64,000 bases of DNA, taken from contig JAPQWV010000688.1 in the NCBI GenBank assembly GCA_027422505.1, positions 186,001 to 250,000 on the forward strand, given 5' to 3'. The notes under the pieces were generated by a model, which saw only the letters and a program-made list of their open reading frames with translations, searched no databases and was not told the DNA's origin. Both the position numbers and the translations under genes were made by a program. Shown here one piece after another: positions 21,363-32,236 of this stretch. The stretch comes from Craterostigma plantagineum (Eukaryota; Streptophyta; Magnoliopsida; Lamiales; Linderniaceae). Each line of letters opens with the position of its first letter. Position 1 is the first letter of the stretch.

Positions 21363-23424
21363 GTCATTCTTTGATAAATGATCACTATGAGTCAGACTCA
21401 ATAGAATTTGATCAATCCTTTTTTAATCAGTACAAGTATCAAAGTTATCTCCCTAACCCTGTTTCAAAGATAACACGCTATTATCAGAAATCGTTTCAAA
21501 GATATCACCAAGTTATTAGCGCGCGTTTCGGGTTTGTCTCACAGAAAAGTAAATTGCAGAAAGTAAAGCGAGACGAGATTTTTATACAGGTTATATCCCC
21601 AATTGGGGTTTAATCCTGCCCTTGGGATGTGATCCCCAAGAGTTCCAATCAATCACTAGGTATTACGGGTTACACTATGATTGACACGTACACAACCGAA
21701 ACACTATGGACACTAGACCTCTTTCTAGGCTGACGCACGTCTAGTTTCGATCCACGTCGCTTACCCAGGAAACTTATTCCCGACTGGATGCAGCTTGCTA
21801 CGGAAGGGCCACCGAATCCACAAAATTCGTCCCTCCACGCGCGTAAGACTCCACTCGTGCTCCTTTGTACGCTCAATGTGCCCGCGGACACAACACGTCC
21901 GAAGACTAGGGTTTAGGATATGGTGCTGCTAAAGATCGCTCAAAGGGTACAGATTTCGCAAATGTAAGATCAACACAAACTACGAATGAAATCGCAAATT
22001 TCGCTCAATAATTCTAAGGGATTCGCTAGCTCATGTGTTCGTTGTCTTCCCTTCAACCGTGAAGTGTTTTCTTCTACATAGACCCAATAATCGCTTCTTC
22101 ACTTCACAAGGAAAGTTAAGCACGAAAATATGCAAAAGACAGCTCAATAATCACGTGCATTAACTCAAAGAATCATTCCAAGAATAAACCAATTAAACTC
22201 AACGGTCATGCATGAATTCTTACCATAAATACCACAGTCTTACTTTCATTCCACTATAATCCCATCCGTTGTCAGCACATTACATATATTATTTCACTCA
22301 GCATATTATCAATAGTAAGCTCAATCAACTGATTTCTTTCCCAAAATATGATAGCCAATTCGCACAGAGAATGATTTGATCTACTGAGTATAATGCAAAG
22401 CATATTTTCCATGTATGGTGATGTCATCCATTTCAGCACATTCCATAAATAAACTCAATCAGCATCTTACCACATATAAGTCCAATCAGCTAATCACTTT
22501 CCAAAATATAAGTCCTAAGTCGCATAAGGAAAGATTGATCATGATTCACTGATTTAAGAGTCACATAATATCGCACTCAACGGATATATCATTGATATTC
22601 TTTCCTAAAATAGATCAATCACATGTAAGCACTTAATCAGAATATCCTTTCCATATATATAGCGTAGTCATTCATATCCGGGTGATCATATCGATATTCT
22701 TTCCTAAAATAACTCAATCACGTTTCAGCTCAATCAGAATATCTTTTCCATATAACATCCAATCATTCGTATCAAGATGATCACGGCATTATCCTTTCCT
22801 AAAATAACTTAATCTCGCAGACAGTTTGCATATCACTCAACATGATATATTTTTCATATATATCACGCAACGAGATTCCATTCATACGAAAAAGTTCATA
22901 ACCAGGTGATCACGTTAATATTCCAGTTAAGCATAAGATCACACAAGTTTGATTTTCTTAACAGTTTAATCACATTTAATCGCTTAATCAAACATTTTCA
23001 CATACTTAAACATCATACAACATGCATATCGAGTTTTCTAATTTGTACCCCCAATTTACATAATTACTTGGAATAATCAAAACTCTCGTAATCATTTGGA
23101 CCAAACAGGTCTACAACCAATACGACTGTCAACGATTATATGTTAGCTAACTTATCTTCAAAAGTTTCTGAGAAAGTAATTAATTGGCTTCCATGGCAGA
23201 ATCTCACACAGCTAAGACTGGTTTTTTTTTTTTCAGAAATAAAATAACACCAACGTCTTAGTTTTACGCTTTGAACTTCTAACCTGTTTCTTTGGTCAAC
23301 GGTTCGAGCTCAGTCTCGCTCGTCGTTCTATACGTTTCTCATTTTAGGTAATTAATTACACCACTATGTTTGTGGCTTACTGCATTTCATTCATTGAATG
23401 TAATAATTTCACCATTCTTCATCA
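21363..23424. repeat. Unclassified repeat-like region with degenerate tandem repeats
   Basis: 21363-21900 holds an open frame without recognised family and a GC-richer block (21660-21900). From about 22300 to 22930 a roughly 100-bp unit repeats imperfectly: ATTCTTTCCTAAAATA, then AA(C/T)TCAATCAC, then AATCAGAATATC(C/T)TTTCCATATA, then CATTCATATC..GTGATCA. The segment 23160-23320 resembles the sequence downstream of the O-methyltransferase genes (see findings). No gene called. Confidence 0.5.
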
Positions 23425-23926
23425 ATTTGGGAGTAACGTCTTCCCCAAGAATTTTCAGAATGGGACCTTAATCGGCGGTGGCAAGCTCAATCCTTCTAAG
23501 CCCGTAAGATCATATCATTTTATTACTGCGTATTAAATTCGATTGTATTGTCATGTCTGAAAGAATGTGATGCTATCATACCCAACAGCTGAACGACAAG
23601 AGAACCTAATCGTATGGATGAGAACGGCTGCTCTGCCTACTTTCAGAAAGCCCATTGGGAGAATAGAAGTGGATCTTCAAGCTGGGGATAGGATCGAGGT
23701 CGCTTAGGGAACAATTATAACACTTACAGTTTCGACGGTAAGAAGAAGCTCGTACTTTCGACTGCTAGCTGGCTCGGCGGTAAGAACGACTTTATGGGCA
23801 TTGCGTATCTCACCGTGGGCGGATTGTGCTTTTCTTTGGCTTTGGTTTTCATGCTTATGTACCTCATCAAGCCAAGGTACATACTTTATGCTAGTCTTAG
23901 TGTTCCTGGGTATAAAAAGAAGTGAT
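23425..23926 (+). pseudogene. Truncated, decayed ALIS copy
   Basis: Matches ALIS from mid exon 6 through exon 7. Exons 1-5 are absent. One base is lost in CTGAACGACAAGAG (intact copy CTGAACGAACAAGAG). GTCACCTTA has become GTCGCTTAG, losing another base and creating a stop. The region of exon 8 (GCAACTTGGAGATCC) is deleted. Splice donor CCCGTAAGATC and acceptor CCAACAG remain recognisable. Confidence 0.92.
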
Positions 23927-24595
23927 CTTTCTACTTTATGAATTCTTGGGAGGAGGTCTAATTTGAAGTATTCCTGGGTACATACTCTCTGTTCATCAAT
24001 GTTATGTATGTACTGTTGTCGATGAAGGGAAAGGAATGAACAAATTCGGTATAGTACGAACAGTGAAAACTTCTTTTCATCAGTCAAGACGACGCAGCAA
24101 GTCGTGCGTTATTATGATAAGACACTTATTTACACACAAAAGAGTGAAGGGAAATTACAAACCAAACTCTGTTTCGAAGCTCGACACATTTATTTTACCA
24201 AGACATGGTATTATTACAGAGAGTAGTATATTCATTCCTTGGTCGTAGTAGTGTGATCATCGCCTTCTTCTTTCGGATACTGACCCACGAGCATGTCTTT
24301 GGTGTTCTGACCTATCTCCATTATAGTTTCGCCGATAGCTTGGAGTACGCCTCCGCTCTGTTCCCCGCCCATCTCTTCTCCCATTTGTGCTCTGTTTCGT
24401 TCTTGTTCAGTTTGCTCTGTTTCTTGGCCATTGTGGACTTTGTATTGTTCTCCTCCTCCTCCTCTTTGTCCAATTTCTACCTAGAAAAAAAAAACACCAT
24501 CTTTAGTGAAGTTCAAGATGATACGCAAAAGTTCTTTTTTTTTTTTTTAAGAAAAGAAAAAACCTTCTCTTCAAGGTGCTTCTCCTCCAAGCCTT
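23425..24595. repeat. Segmental duplication, copy B (ALIS 3' fragment plus LEA 3' end)
   Basis: Direct-orientation partner of 16327-17601. Here the LEA part belongs to the intact LEA gene and the ALIS part is a fragment. The left edge abuts unrelated sequence at ATCAATTTGGGAG; the right edge (GCCTT, 24595) continues into LEA exon 1, where copy A breaks off. Confidence 0.9.
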
Positions 24596-25430
24596 TCTCC
24601 GCCTCAGCCTTCTTCCTCGCAGCCATCTCCGCCGCCTTCTCCTCCATACCCACCACCGCGTCCTTGGCCGCCGCTATCTTCTCCACCACCATCTCCTTCG
24701 CAGCGCCGCCCTTCTCCCCAGTGTACCCAGCAACGGTGGACGTCGCTCCGGCCACCGCCTTGGTCGCCTCGGCCACCTTCTCCAGCGTGTAGTGAGTCGC
24801 ACCCCAACCAGCAACCACCGCCCGATCCTTCACTTTCACCGCCACGTCAGCAGCGTACCCGGCGGCTCCCTTTCCGCCCTCCACCGTCGCGTCCTTCACT
24901 GCCCCAGCCTTGGATGAAATTACGTCTTTAGCCTCAGCTGCTTTCTGGGCCGCCACATCTTTGGCTTGCCGACCCTTCTCCACGGTCGTGTCCTTCACCG
25001 CCGCTCCTCCCTGAACGGCGGAGCCCTTAGCCTTTTCGTACCTTTCACGGGCGGCGTTGACGGCGTCGAAAGACTTCTGCTGAGCCGCCTGTCTCAGATC
25101 TGTAATCTCCTCAAGACTAGGGCCCTTCTTCTGTGCCTCCTCCGATTCCATGTCAGCACGGTGGTGCTTAGTTTCCTGACCGCCGCCGCCGCCTGCCGTC
25201 GGCATTGAAGAGGCGACGACCCTCTGACCAGTGGGTGCTTGTGAAGGTTGAGGAGCTGTAATAACATGCGCCTCCACGTGTTCGATTGGCCTCTCACCTT
25301 GGGGACGAAGACTGAGTCCCTCTTTGGCCTTCTCAGCTAGAGATTCGAAATGGGTCGCCATTTTTGGAACTTTATCTCTCTCAACATCATCGCTCTGTAC
25401 GTTCTCTCTTCTCATTTGATCTGAAGCCAT
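24232..25430 (-). CDS. Late embryogenesis abundant protein, LEA_4 group (ECP63/DC8-like)
   Basis: Exon 1 is 25430..24564 and exon 2 is 24480..24232, joined in phase 0 across an 83-bp intron, for about 371 residues. The protein is hydrophilic and Ala/Lys/Glu-rich, with 11-mer-like amphipathic repeats such as KAAEAKDVISSKAGAVKDAT and AAAKDAVVGMEEKAAEMAARK. The C-terminal block GGVLQAIGETIMEIGQNTKDMLVG is shared with carrot DC8/Arabidopsis ECP63-type seed LEA proteins. LEA_4 proteins are disordered in water, fold to helices on drying, and protect membranes and proteins in seeds. Start at 25430 (MASDQMRREN) is preferred to the in-frame ATG five codons earlier. The promoter has a TATATAA and an ABRE. 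The 3' part is duplicated at 17.2-17.6 kb. Confidence 0.88.
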
Positions 25431-25508
25431 TCTTCGCTTTAACAAAGGTAAGTGTTTCCTTAGCTTTCGTTCTCACGAATCGATTATGATGTTGTCAAAA
25501 GTCGTCTA

Positions 25509-25516
25509 TTATATAA
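25509..25516 (-). promoter_or_regulatory. TATA box of the LEA gene
   Basis: Reads TTATATAA on the minus strand, about 80 bp before the LEA ATG. Confidence 0.65.
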
Positions 25517-25615
25517 AGCGGAGGGCCTTAGACGGAGATTAGTGTCATTTGGCGGTTGCGCTTTCCAGTGGAGTGTAAATGTAATAAGCAGCGACAGGTG
25601 TTGCAAATAGTATCC

Positions 25616-25625
25616 GCCACGTGTC
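25616..25625. promoter_or_regulatory. ABRE (G-box type) in the LEA promoter
   Basis: GCCACGTGTC is a perfect ABA-responsive element core (ACGTGTC) about 190 bp upstream of the LEA start codon. bZIP factors of the ABI5/ABF group bind such sites and typically switch on LEA genes in seeds and under water deficit. The site itself is seen; the regulation is inferred. Confidence 0.7.
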
Positions 25626-25689
25626 AGTGTGACCGCTGATGGGCGATGAGTAATCCACCTCTTATTTTGAAGTTTGTGCATATGTTTAG

Positions 25690-25925
25690 ATTTTTTCGGG
25701 TCACTATGTTTATAACATTAGTACCAAATGAGTGATCCAAAATTGAAAAAAATGTAAACTTAGTGACCCAAAATCGAAAAATATATTCTTAGTGACCTAA
25801 AGTTGAAAAAATGACACAAAGTTGTTTTCACATGAAAAGTTAGTGACCTACTTTTGCAATTATCAAATATAGTGACCCAAAAACGAAGATATGTATACTT
25901 AGTGACCTAATTTTATAATTTCCCC
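25690..25925. repeat. Degenerate AGTGACC-type repeat
   Basis: The phrase (T)TAGTGACC(T/C)AAA followed by ATTGAAAAA- or CGAAAA-like sequence recurs about six times (25690-25920). This structure is common in decayed plant DNA-element ends. Non-coding. Confidence 0.6.
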
Positions 25926-26257
25926 TAAATAAAATAATAGTAACATTTTGTTTAGCTTTAACTTATTCAGGTTTTTAAGTCAACGGAGGTATTTTGACGC
26001 AAGAGCTCAATCTCTATGTTTGGCTAATTTCTTGAATATGTTAATGCCACAATAATTTTTCTTGAAATGATTTCTTCAACCAAGATTCTCGACACAACTT
26101 TATCACATAAGACAATTTATAAGAGACATAACATGCAATGCAAGGGCAATCCATATATCGATCGAAATTCGTCCATATACAAGAATACTTAGTTTATTTT
26201 ACTGTCTGCGACGGATTATTATTCATCTGAAAGCATATTTTATTATCCCTTAGGGCC

Positions 26258-27662
26258 TTAAGGGTAAACTTCGATGAGGGACCTCGAGCCAAACGCGCCA
26301 AGAACAACCTTATAATTTGCGAAACCTGCGTCTGAGAAAAGCTTTGCCCATTCTTTCTCTGTCCTTTCTTTTCCATTGATGTAAGCCATTACAGCTAAAT
26401 CAAAATTGACCTGAGATTCATAAATGTCTCCATCTTTACTATCCACTACCATGTCGATTATTAACATTCTCCCAACATTGTTGATGAGTAATGATTCTTT
26501 GCATTTCTTCAGTATTTTAAGGCATGCTTCGTCGTCCCAATCGTGTAACACCCACTGTTACAAAAATAACTAAAATTGAGTTTCCTCAAACCAAGTTTTT
26601 TTTGTATAAATACATATGATATACGCAATATACCTTTAAGAGAAGAATATCGGCAGGTGGTATCATCTCAAACATGTTACCTCCGACATAACTCGGATTT
26701 CCATTATCATTACAATTGTTAGAATTCTCATTACTATATTTCAAGCCATCCACAACATGAGAAAGATCAAGAACCGTGCATCTCACCCTTGGGAAAGAAC
26801 CAGCGATTGCTTTCGCCATATTACCTGTTTTTACACGATCGTTAAAATAAGCTCATTTATTTATAACAATTATTATTTACACATGCCGGCCATAAATGAA
26901 CATTGAAAAGATTACGTGTACGTTATAGTCTATGTTCATGATGATCATCGCTAAAGAAAAATACTTTTGTGCAGGGTTCGTAAATTAAATACCTGTACCG
27001 CCTCCCACGTCCACTAACGTGTCGATCCCTTCAAAATATTGTCCGAATTTTCGAACAAAAACCCTACTGACAAGAGCAGAATCACGAGCCATAGCATCGT
27101 AAAACAAGTGCTTGAGCCTCGAATCTTTAGAGAAGGCAGATTCCCAAATGCTTTCTCCGTGCGCAGTTTCAAAAGGGGAGTGATCTCCAATGAGCAATAA
27201 CCATTCGCTCAAGTTCTGCCATGGCTTAGTTAGGACAGGGTCCAAGACAAGCTCAACAAGCGAATAAACGCTAATGGGCTCGTCTTTTAAAAGGAGTCGA
27301 GAAGCTGTTGTAAGAGAATAATAGAAAACTTCTTCTTCTTCTTCGTTGGAGGTTACTATGGTGAAGAACTTGGCATGTACTAAAATGCGCATCATGCGAC
27401 TTAGGCGCTGGGATTTTTGGGAGTCGAGCTTTAGGGTTTTGGATAAGAGTGATAGTGACATGGGCTTGCCGTGTTTGTGAATTATGTCTGGTATGCTTAG
27501 TTCTATCGCGGATTTCAGACACATGGATTTTTCGAAGGCGAACATATGGTTCCATACGTGGGCCTGGGCTTGGAGGAGCTCCTCGTCTGAGCTGATTTCT
27601 TGTAGTAATTCTTCATCGTAAGATGACGAAGTCTTGCCGTTGATGATCTTCAGTAGGGACAT
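26258..27662 (-). CDS. Class II (caffeic-acid/flavonoid type) O-methyltransferase, copy 1
   Basis: Exons 27662..26993, 26824..26634 and 26554..26258 are in phase, giving 385 residues. The N-terminal dimerisation region contains HVWNHMFAFEKSMCLKSAIEL and IPDIIHKHGKPMSL. LVDVGGGTG is the SAM-binding motif I, LDLSHVVDG motif II, and ADILLLKWVLHDWDDEACLKIL the region with the catalytic His. The C-terminus is FANYKVVLGAFGSRSLIEVYP. The resemblance is to small-molecule OMTs of the resveratrol/isoflavone/alkaloid kind; the substrate cannot be told. A TATATATA box lies about 75 bp upstream (27736-27743). It is the tandem partner of 32237-33634. Relative to that copy it has seven extra codons in an Asn-rich stretch near residue 250 (KYSNENSNNCNDNGNP). 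Confidence 0.93.
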
Positions 27663-28691
27663 TTCTCTTCACTGAAGAATAGAAAATATATGTTTTTATA
27701 TTTCAGTTTTTGCTTCTAATTTCATATGAGGTGGTTATATATAGGCCGATACGTGCGCATATGGCGTTGATGAGGTGACATATATTGACACATAGGTAGT
27801 TTCTTGTAAATTATGGTGATAAATATAGTTGTAGATATTGCCCTTTTCATGCCGCAAATATCCAGATCAAAATCTAAATTATCATGATTACAATAAAGGG
27901 AAATGGGCCATGCATGTGTTGTGTGTGTTTACTTCGATATAGTAACTCGGCCGACGATGCTAAATTCGACGGCCTACATTCAATTTGCTTTAATATATTT
28001 ATAACATCTGAAAGAAAAATTTAATATAATAAAATAATGCACTCCACATAGTTGATATAATGATTAATACGGTCGTAACCCCGTGAAATATGCTCTATTG
28101 TGTCACTTAAATTTTGTTGGGTCCATATGTCAAGCTGTCCAACCAGTAAGGCAAACATATGGGCAGAAAATGGACAACAAGGCTATTGTGAAGATATATG
28201 CGATGACATTAGTTCATTGGCTTGTAGTGTATGTTTATGTCTATATAAAGGCTTGCACGATCAGTTGTAGAACACACAACAAGATGAAAAGCAAAAACCA
28301 GTGAGAGAGAAATAAATAGTGAGACGAAAATTTATTCGGGTGGATAAGGATGAGAGCGAGTTTAGTTTTATTGGGGTAGTTGGGAGTAGGTACAAATACA
28401 TTACCAGGGTGGGTAAGGGTTCTCGGGTTTGGGTTTAAACACGAGCGTTAAATTAATACGGTGTAGTATTCTCAATATAATAAAGTTGGTGCTCTCCGTG
28501 GAGGTAGGCGATACTGGCCGAACCATGTAAAAATCTGGTGTTCTCTCTCGGTGTAATTTCGACATTATACTGTCCCGATTAAATTGTCCCGAGCGCAAAA
28601 TCAACCTTTTACTGGGCCCGAAAACTTACCGCTTACCCCAACAAATCTGAGATTACAGTCTTTGGAAAGATTGATGAATAATCATAGTAAA
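27663..28691. other. Promoter and upstream flank of O-methyltransferase copy 1
   Basis: TATA at 27736-27743. Most of the stretch is shared with 33635-34066 (for example GGAAAGATTGATGAATAATC at both ends), with about 300-400 bp extra here (28260-28640). Ends exactly where a Copia LTR begins. Confidence 0.6.
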
Positions 28692-29170
28692 TGTTGGGGA
28701 ATTTAAGGTTTTCTGATTATATGGCCGGATATTCTCTAGAATCTGTTTGGAAATTCCTTTTGCGAAGACAATATTTGGACCCTATTTTTGAGTTGCCTAC
28801 CAAATTTGTCCCGAGATAAGACTAGAGATTATTTCCTACGGTTTTGTGAATTCTATGTATTTATGTCGATTGTTATTACATGTATATATAACCCAAGCAA
28901 GAATATGTTGTGTCTGTCAACAGTGTGTTCATTTGGACCATGCACACCCTTTCAAGGCGAAGGGGTTTCAACCCTGATTTCGAAGGGTTTTCTACCTCTT
29001 CGGGAAGGCGTTTCGGGTGGAGAGGTTTCGAGGCGCTATCCCTAGGAACCCCCAACCACCTTGACCCCCTCATGGTTTTGGGTTCTGAAATAGAACGCTT
29101 TCCGAGCTGTGAACTCCGCACCTCTTAACTCGTAAACGTCGTATTTCCAATTACACTAAAATATACAACA
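28692..29170 (-). mobile_element. Copia-type LTR (3' LTR of a minus-strand element)
   Basis: On the plus strand it starts TGTTGGGGAATT and ends ATATACAACA (TG...CA, 479 bp). Directly beyond it (29171-29184, minus strand) is the purine tract AATGGAGGAGGA that precedes a 3' LTR. The left edge is confirmed by comparison with the sister O-methyltransferase flank, where CGTAGTAAA continues uninterrupted at about 34066. No matching 5' LTR or distal target duplication was found, so the element is truncated. Confidence 0.75.
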
Positions 29171-30369
29171 ATCCTCCTCCATTTTGGTGCAATTTAAATA
29201 TAAACAACACAAAACACAAGACTAATGCATAAATGAAATGCCATAAAAGATTGAATTTCCACCTTAGTACACTACACATTCCAAATACTCGAGAAGATAG
29301 GGTGTTCTAGAATTGAACCCTTCGACCCATTTGAATACATGAAGATAATGTACACACTAGTCTTCAAAACACAAAAACTAAACTTGACACCATTATGAGC
29401 CACGTGTCCATATCCATTCACGAATGTACGAAATCTCAGTCCAAAGATTCTTGAAGCGGCAAAACTTCACATTCATATAGGTAGCTTCTTTCGTCATTCA
29501 TCTGCACCTGCACTTTTTCAAAGGAGCTATTAAGATTATATTTCTACCTACTGTCATGCAGAGTCGAGCACATATCTCTGGGATAATGTGTTATATATTA
29601 TCTACTCCAATTTCTAAGTGTAAGCTTTCCACATTGAATTCATGCTCTAATATCGAATTAGAAGGGAATTGAGTATCTTACCATTAGAAATTATATGGAC
29701 TTTAATCCTACCCCAGTTGCAGACTTATTCACTAAGTCTCTAGTCAACCCGTTCGTCCAATGGCCTGCTAAGTTTTGTTGTGATCTAACATAGTCAACAG
29801 ATTTTACCCCATTCATGATTAATTCATGAATCATGCTATGTCTACACCTAAGTGTCGTGACTTTCCATTGTACATATGACTATAAGCATTTGCCAAAGTG
29901 GCAGAGCTACTACAATGGATCGATATAGATGATATCGGTTTAGGCCACAATGGAATCTCATAAACTAAATTCCTTAACCATTCTTCTTCTTTGCCAGGTG
30001 CTGCTAGGGCAACAAATTCAGGTTTCATTGTCGAGTTAGTGATACATGTTTGCTTTTTAGAAGCCCATGGTATAGCACCTCCTCCAAGCAAAAATACATA
30101 TACGCTTATCGAGGAATTGATCTTCTGGATTGGTGATCCAACTCTCATCACAATATCTTTTTAGAACCGAAGTAGATCCAACATAGAACAAACTATAATT
30201 TATAGTTTTCTTTAAGTACTTAAGCACCCACATTATAGCCTGCCAGTGATGTGTACTCGGAATACTTGTAAACCTATTAAGTTTTCCTACAGCATAAGCG
30301 ATGTCCGGCCTCGTGCTTGTCATGGCATACATTAAGCATCCATTTTAAGAACATCTCACACTGTTTATT
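29171..30369 (-). pseudogene. Copia retrotransposon pol remnant (RT end and RNase H)
   Basis: Two frames on the minus strand are decayed Copia pol. 30332-30057 has MYAMTSTRPDIAYAVGKLNRF...HHWQAIMWVLKYLKKT, the conserved end of the reverse transcriptase. 30151-29831 has the RNase H part (IPWASKKQTCITNSTMKPEFVALA and NAYSHMYNGKSRHLGVDIA). They are offset by frameshifts, and the order agrees with the 3' LTR at 28692-29170. Near 29690-29760 the plus strand reads TPVADLFTKSLV, like the usual Copia C-terminus but in the opposite orientation, suggesting a small inversion or a second fragment. Confidence 0.8.
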
Positions 30370-30374
30370 GCCAC

Positions 30375-31065
30375 TGTTATCCCCATATTTAACCGGTCAA
30401 TATTCGAGTTTAACCGAAGACGGGGCGGGAAATATCTCCCGCAAAAATATCCCCCGAGGCGGCACCCCGCGAAAAAAATCACCCGAGGTAGCCGAAGGAA
30501 CTCCGCCCGAGGGGTGACGCCTCGCTCGAGCAATTTCCCGAGGACGCGACTTAGCCACTAACCCACTAACATTCCCCTACACATAACTAACCCCCACTAA
30601 CCCCCCATGGCTTACCCACTACCACCATACTTCGGACCAAGTAAATGGGAGGTTAGCACCACGGGGTCTCACCTATAAATACACGACGGTTCATTCTCAA
30701 GCGGGGAGGTTCATCTCATCTAAACGACTCAGTTTTTCTCTACTATATTACTACATCTCTATGAAAGAAACAGAGGGAAGCTACACGTATGATCATGAAA
30801 GCAAGCTCAATCATCTCATAGCTCGACGTCACGACGGTTCTATCCGATTATTGCTTTCTCTTATTTTATTTATATGCTTTAACGCCGACGAATATTTATC
30901 TGACTTGAGCGTCGGAGGGGCGTCGCCGAAACGGCGCCCTTTAGCCCGCTTTTTCGTGACGTTTCAGGCATCCGCCGAAGACGAAGACGAGGAACTCGAA
31001 GCGGCGACGGACCGATACCTTCCAGCGGACTATTGATGCTAGGGTCGATTTTTCGGACCGCATCA
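30375..31065 (+). mobile_element. Solo LTR, Ty3/Gypsy-like, inserted in the Copia remnant
   Basis: 691 bp, TGTTATCCCC...GACCGCATCA, flanked by a perfect 5-bp target duplication GCCAC (30370-30374 and 31066-31070). It contains a TATA box (CTATAAATACA, about 30674) followed by the U5-like phrase TGACTTGAGCGTCGGAGG, typical of Tat/Ogre-type Gypsy LTRs. No internal domain, so it arose by LTR-LTR recombination. An 91-codon open frame inside is not a gene. Confidence 0.88.
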
Positions 31066-31216
31066 GCCACTATTGGAGAAACGCTTATATTCTGTTCGCT
31101 TAATTTTTCTTAAAAGCTTTCGGAGAAAAGTAATCAGTGTGCTGCAGTGCATGAATCTCACAGCTTGAAATAATAAAATAATACTAACGTTTTGTTTAGC
31201 TTTTAAACTTCTTCAG

Positions 31217-31959
31217 AGTGCGTTTGGATTTCCGTATTTGAACGGAATCGCTTGATTTTAAATTATGAATTACACAATCGTAATTCAAATCAAAATTCAC
31301 CGTTTGGCTAACACTAGGATTTCGAATTCGGATTTCAAAACATAGCTCGACCCGAGCTCGTGAAGCACGTCGAATTCGATTTCTAATTTTTTCTAAAATA
31401 ATTTGAAAAGGTACAAAATAAAATAAAAATCAATATTAAAAAAAAAAAGCTCGCGAGCCGTTTGCGAGCTTCGAATTCCCACGAGTGAGCTTGAGCTCGA
31501 GCCGGCTCATTCACGAACCGTGATGACCTCGAGCTCGAGCCGGCTCATTCGCGAATCCATTACGAGCTCGAGCTTGCGTATCGGCTCGATTCATCGTCCA
31601 CCCCTAATTATTATTATTATTATTGTTATTATTATTATACTCTTTCATTATTTTATTATTTATGATTATTATACTATTATTCTTATACTATTACTATTTG
31701 TTATTGTTATCATTATATTTTTTCATTGTTATTATTATTATCTATCATTGTTATTATACTATTATTGTTATACTATTACTATTATTATTATTATCAGCGA
31801 AAAACTCGCTACGTGCTCAGCTTTGGATTTCGAAAACGGAACATTTGACACGGAATTTCAAATCCGACGAAAGAGTTTGGGTTTCCCCTCGGATTTGGGC
31901 GAAATCGCAATCAAAATCAGTGCGATTGCCAGAGAGCAAAATCCGAAATCCAAACGACT
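31217..31959. mobile_element. TIR element with known empty site (PIF/Harbinger-like)
   Basis: Ends AGTGCGTTTGGATTTC and GAAATCCAAACGACT (inverted), flanked by CAG on both sides. The corresponding place near O-methyltransferase copy 1 (about 25975-25990) reads CTTATTCAGGTTTTT without the 743-bp insert. The interior contains GAGCTCGAGC-rich palindromes (31340-31600) and an (ATT)n run. An open frame at 31520-32008 reads through this repeat and is not a gene. Confidence 0.7.
31606..31797. repeat. (ATT)n compound microsatellite
   Basis: About 190 bp of ATT/GTT/ACT trinucleotide-like sequence, inside the TIR element. Confidence 0.9.
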
Positions 31960-32236
31960 CAGGGTTTTTGGTCAACGGTTCCTTGTAATGTTTTGGCTAA
32001 TTTATTGAATATGTTATTGCCATAACCATTTTTCTTGAAATGATTTCTTCAACCAAGATTCTCGACACAACTTTTTTTATCACATAAGACAATTTATATG
32101 AAAAATAACATGCAATGCAAGGCCAATCCATATATCGATCGAACTTCATCCATTTATACAAGAATATTTAGTTTATTTTACTGTCCGCGACGGATTATTA
32201 TTCATCTGCAAGCATATTTTATTATCCCTTAGGGCC

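Noticed and set aside
21236..21613. 125-codon open frame after the sulfotransferase
   Set aside because: Begins in group II intron sequence and has no protein family; treated as organellar insert.
21660..21900. GC-richer block considered as rDNA
   Set aside because: No match to conserved 18S, 5.8S or 26S stretches that I can recognise.
30761..31036. 91-codon acidic open frame
   Set aside because: Lies wholly inside the Gypsy-like solo LTR.
31520..32008. 162-codon Ile/Tyr-rich open frame
   Set aside because: Translation of the (ATT)n microsatellite and TIR element.
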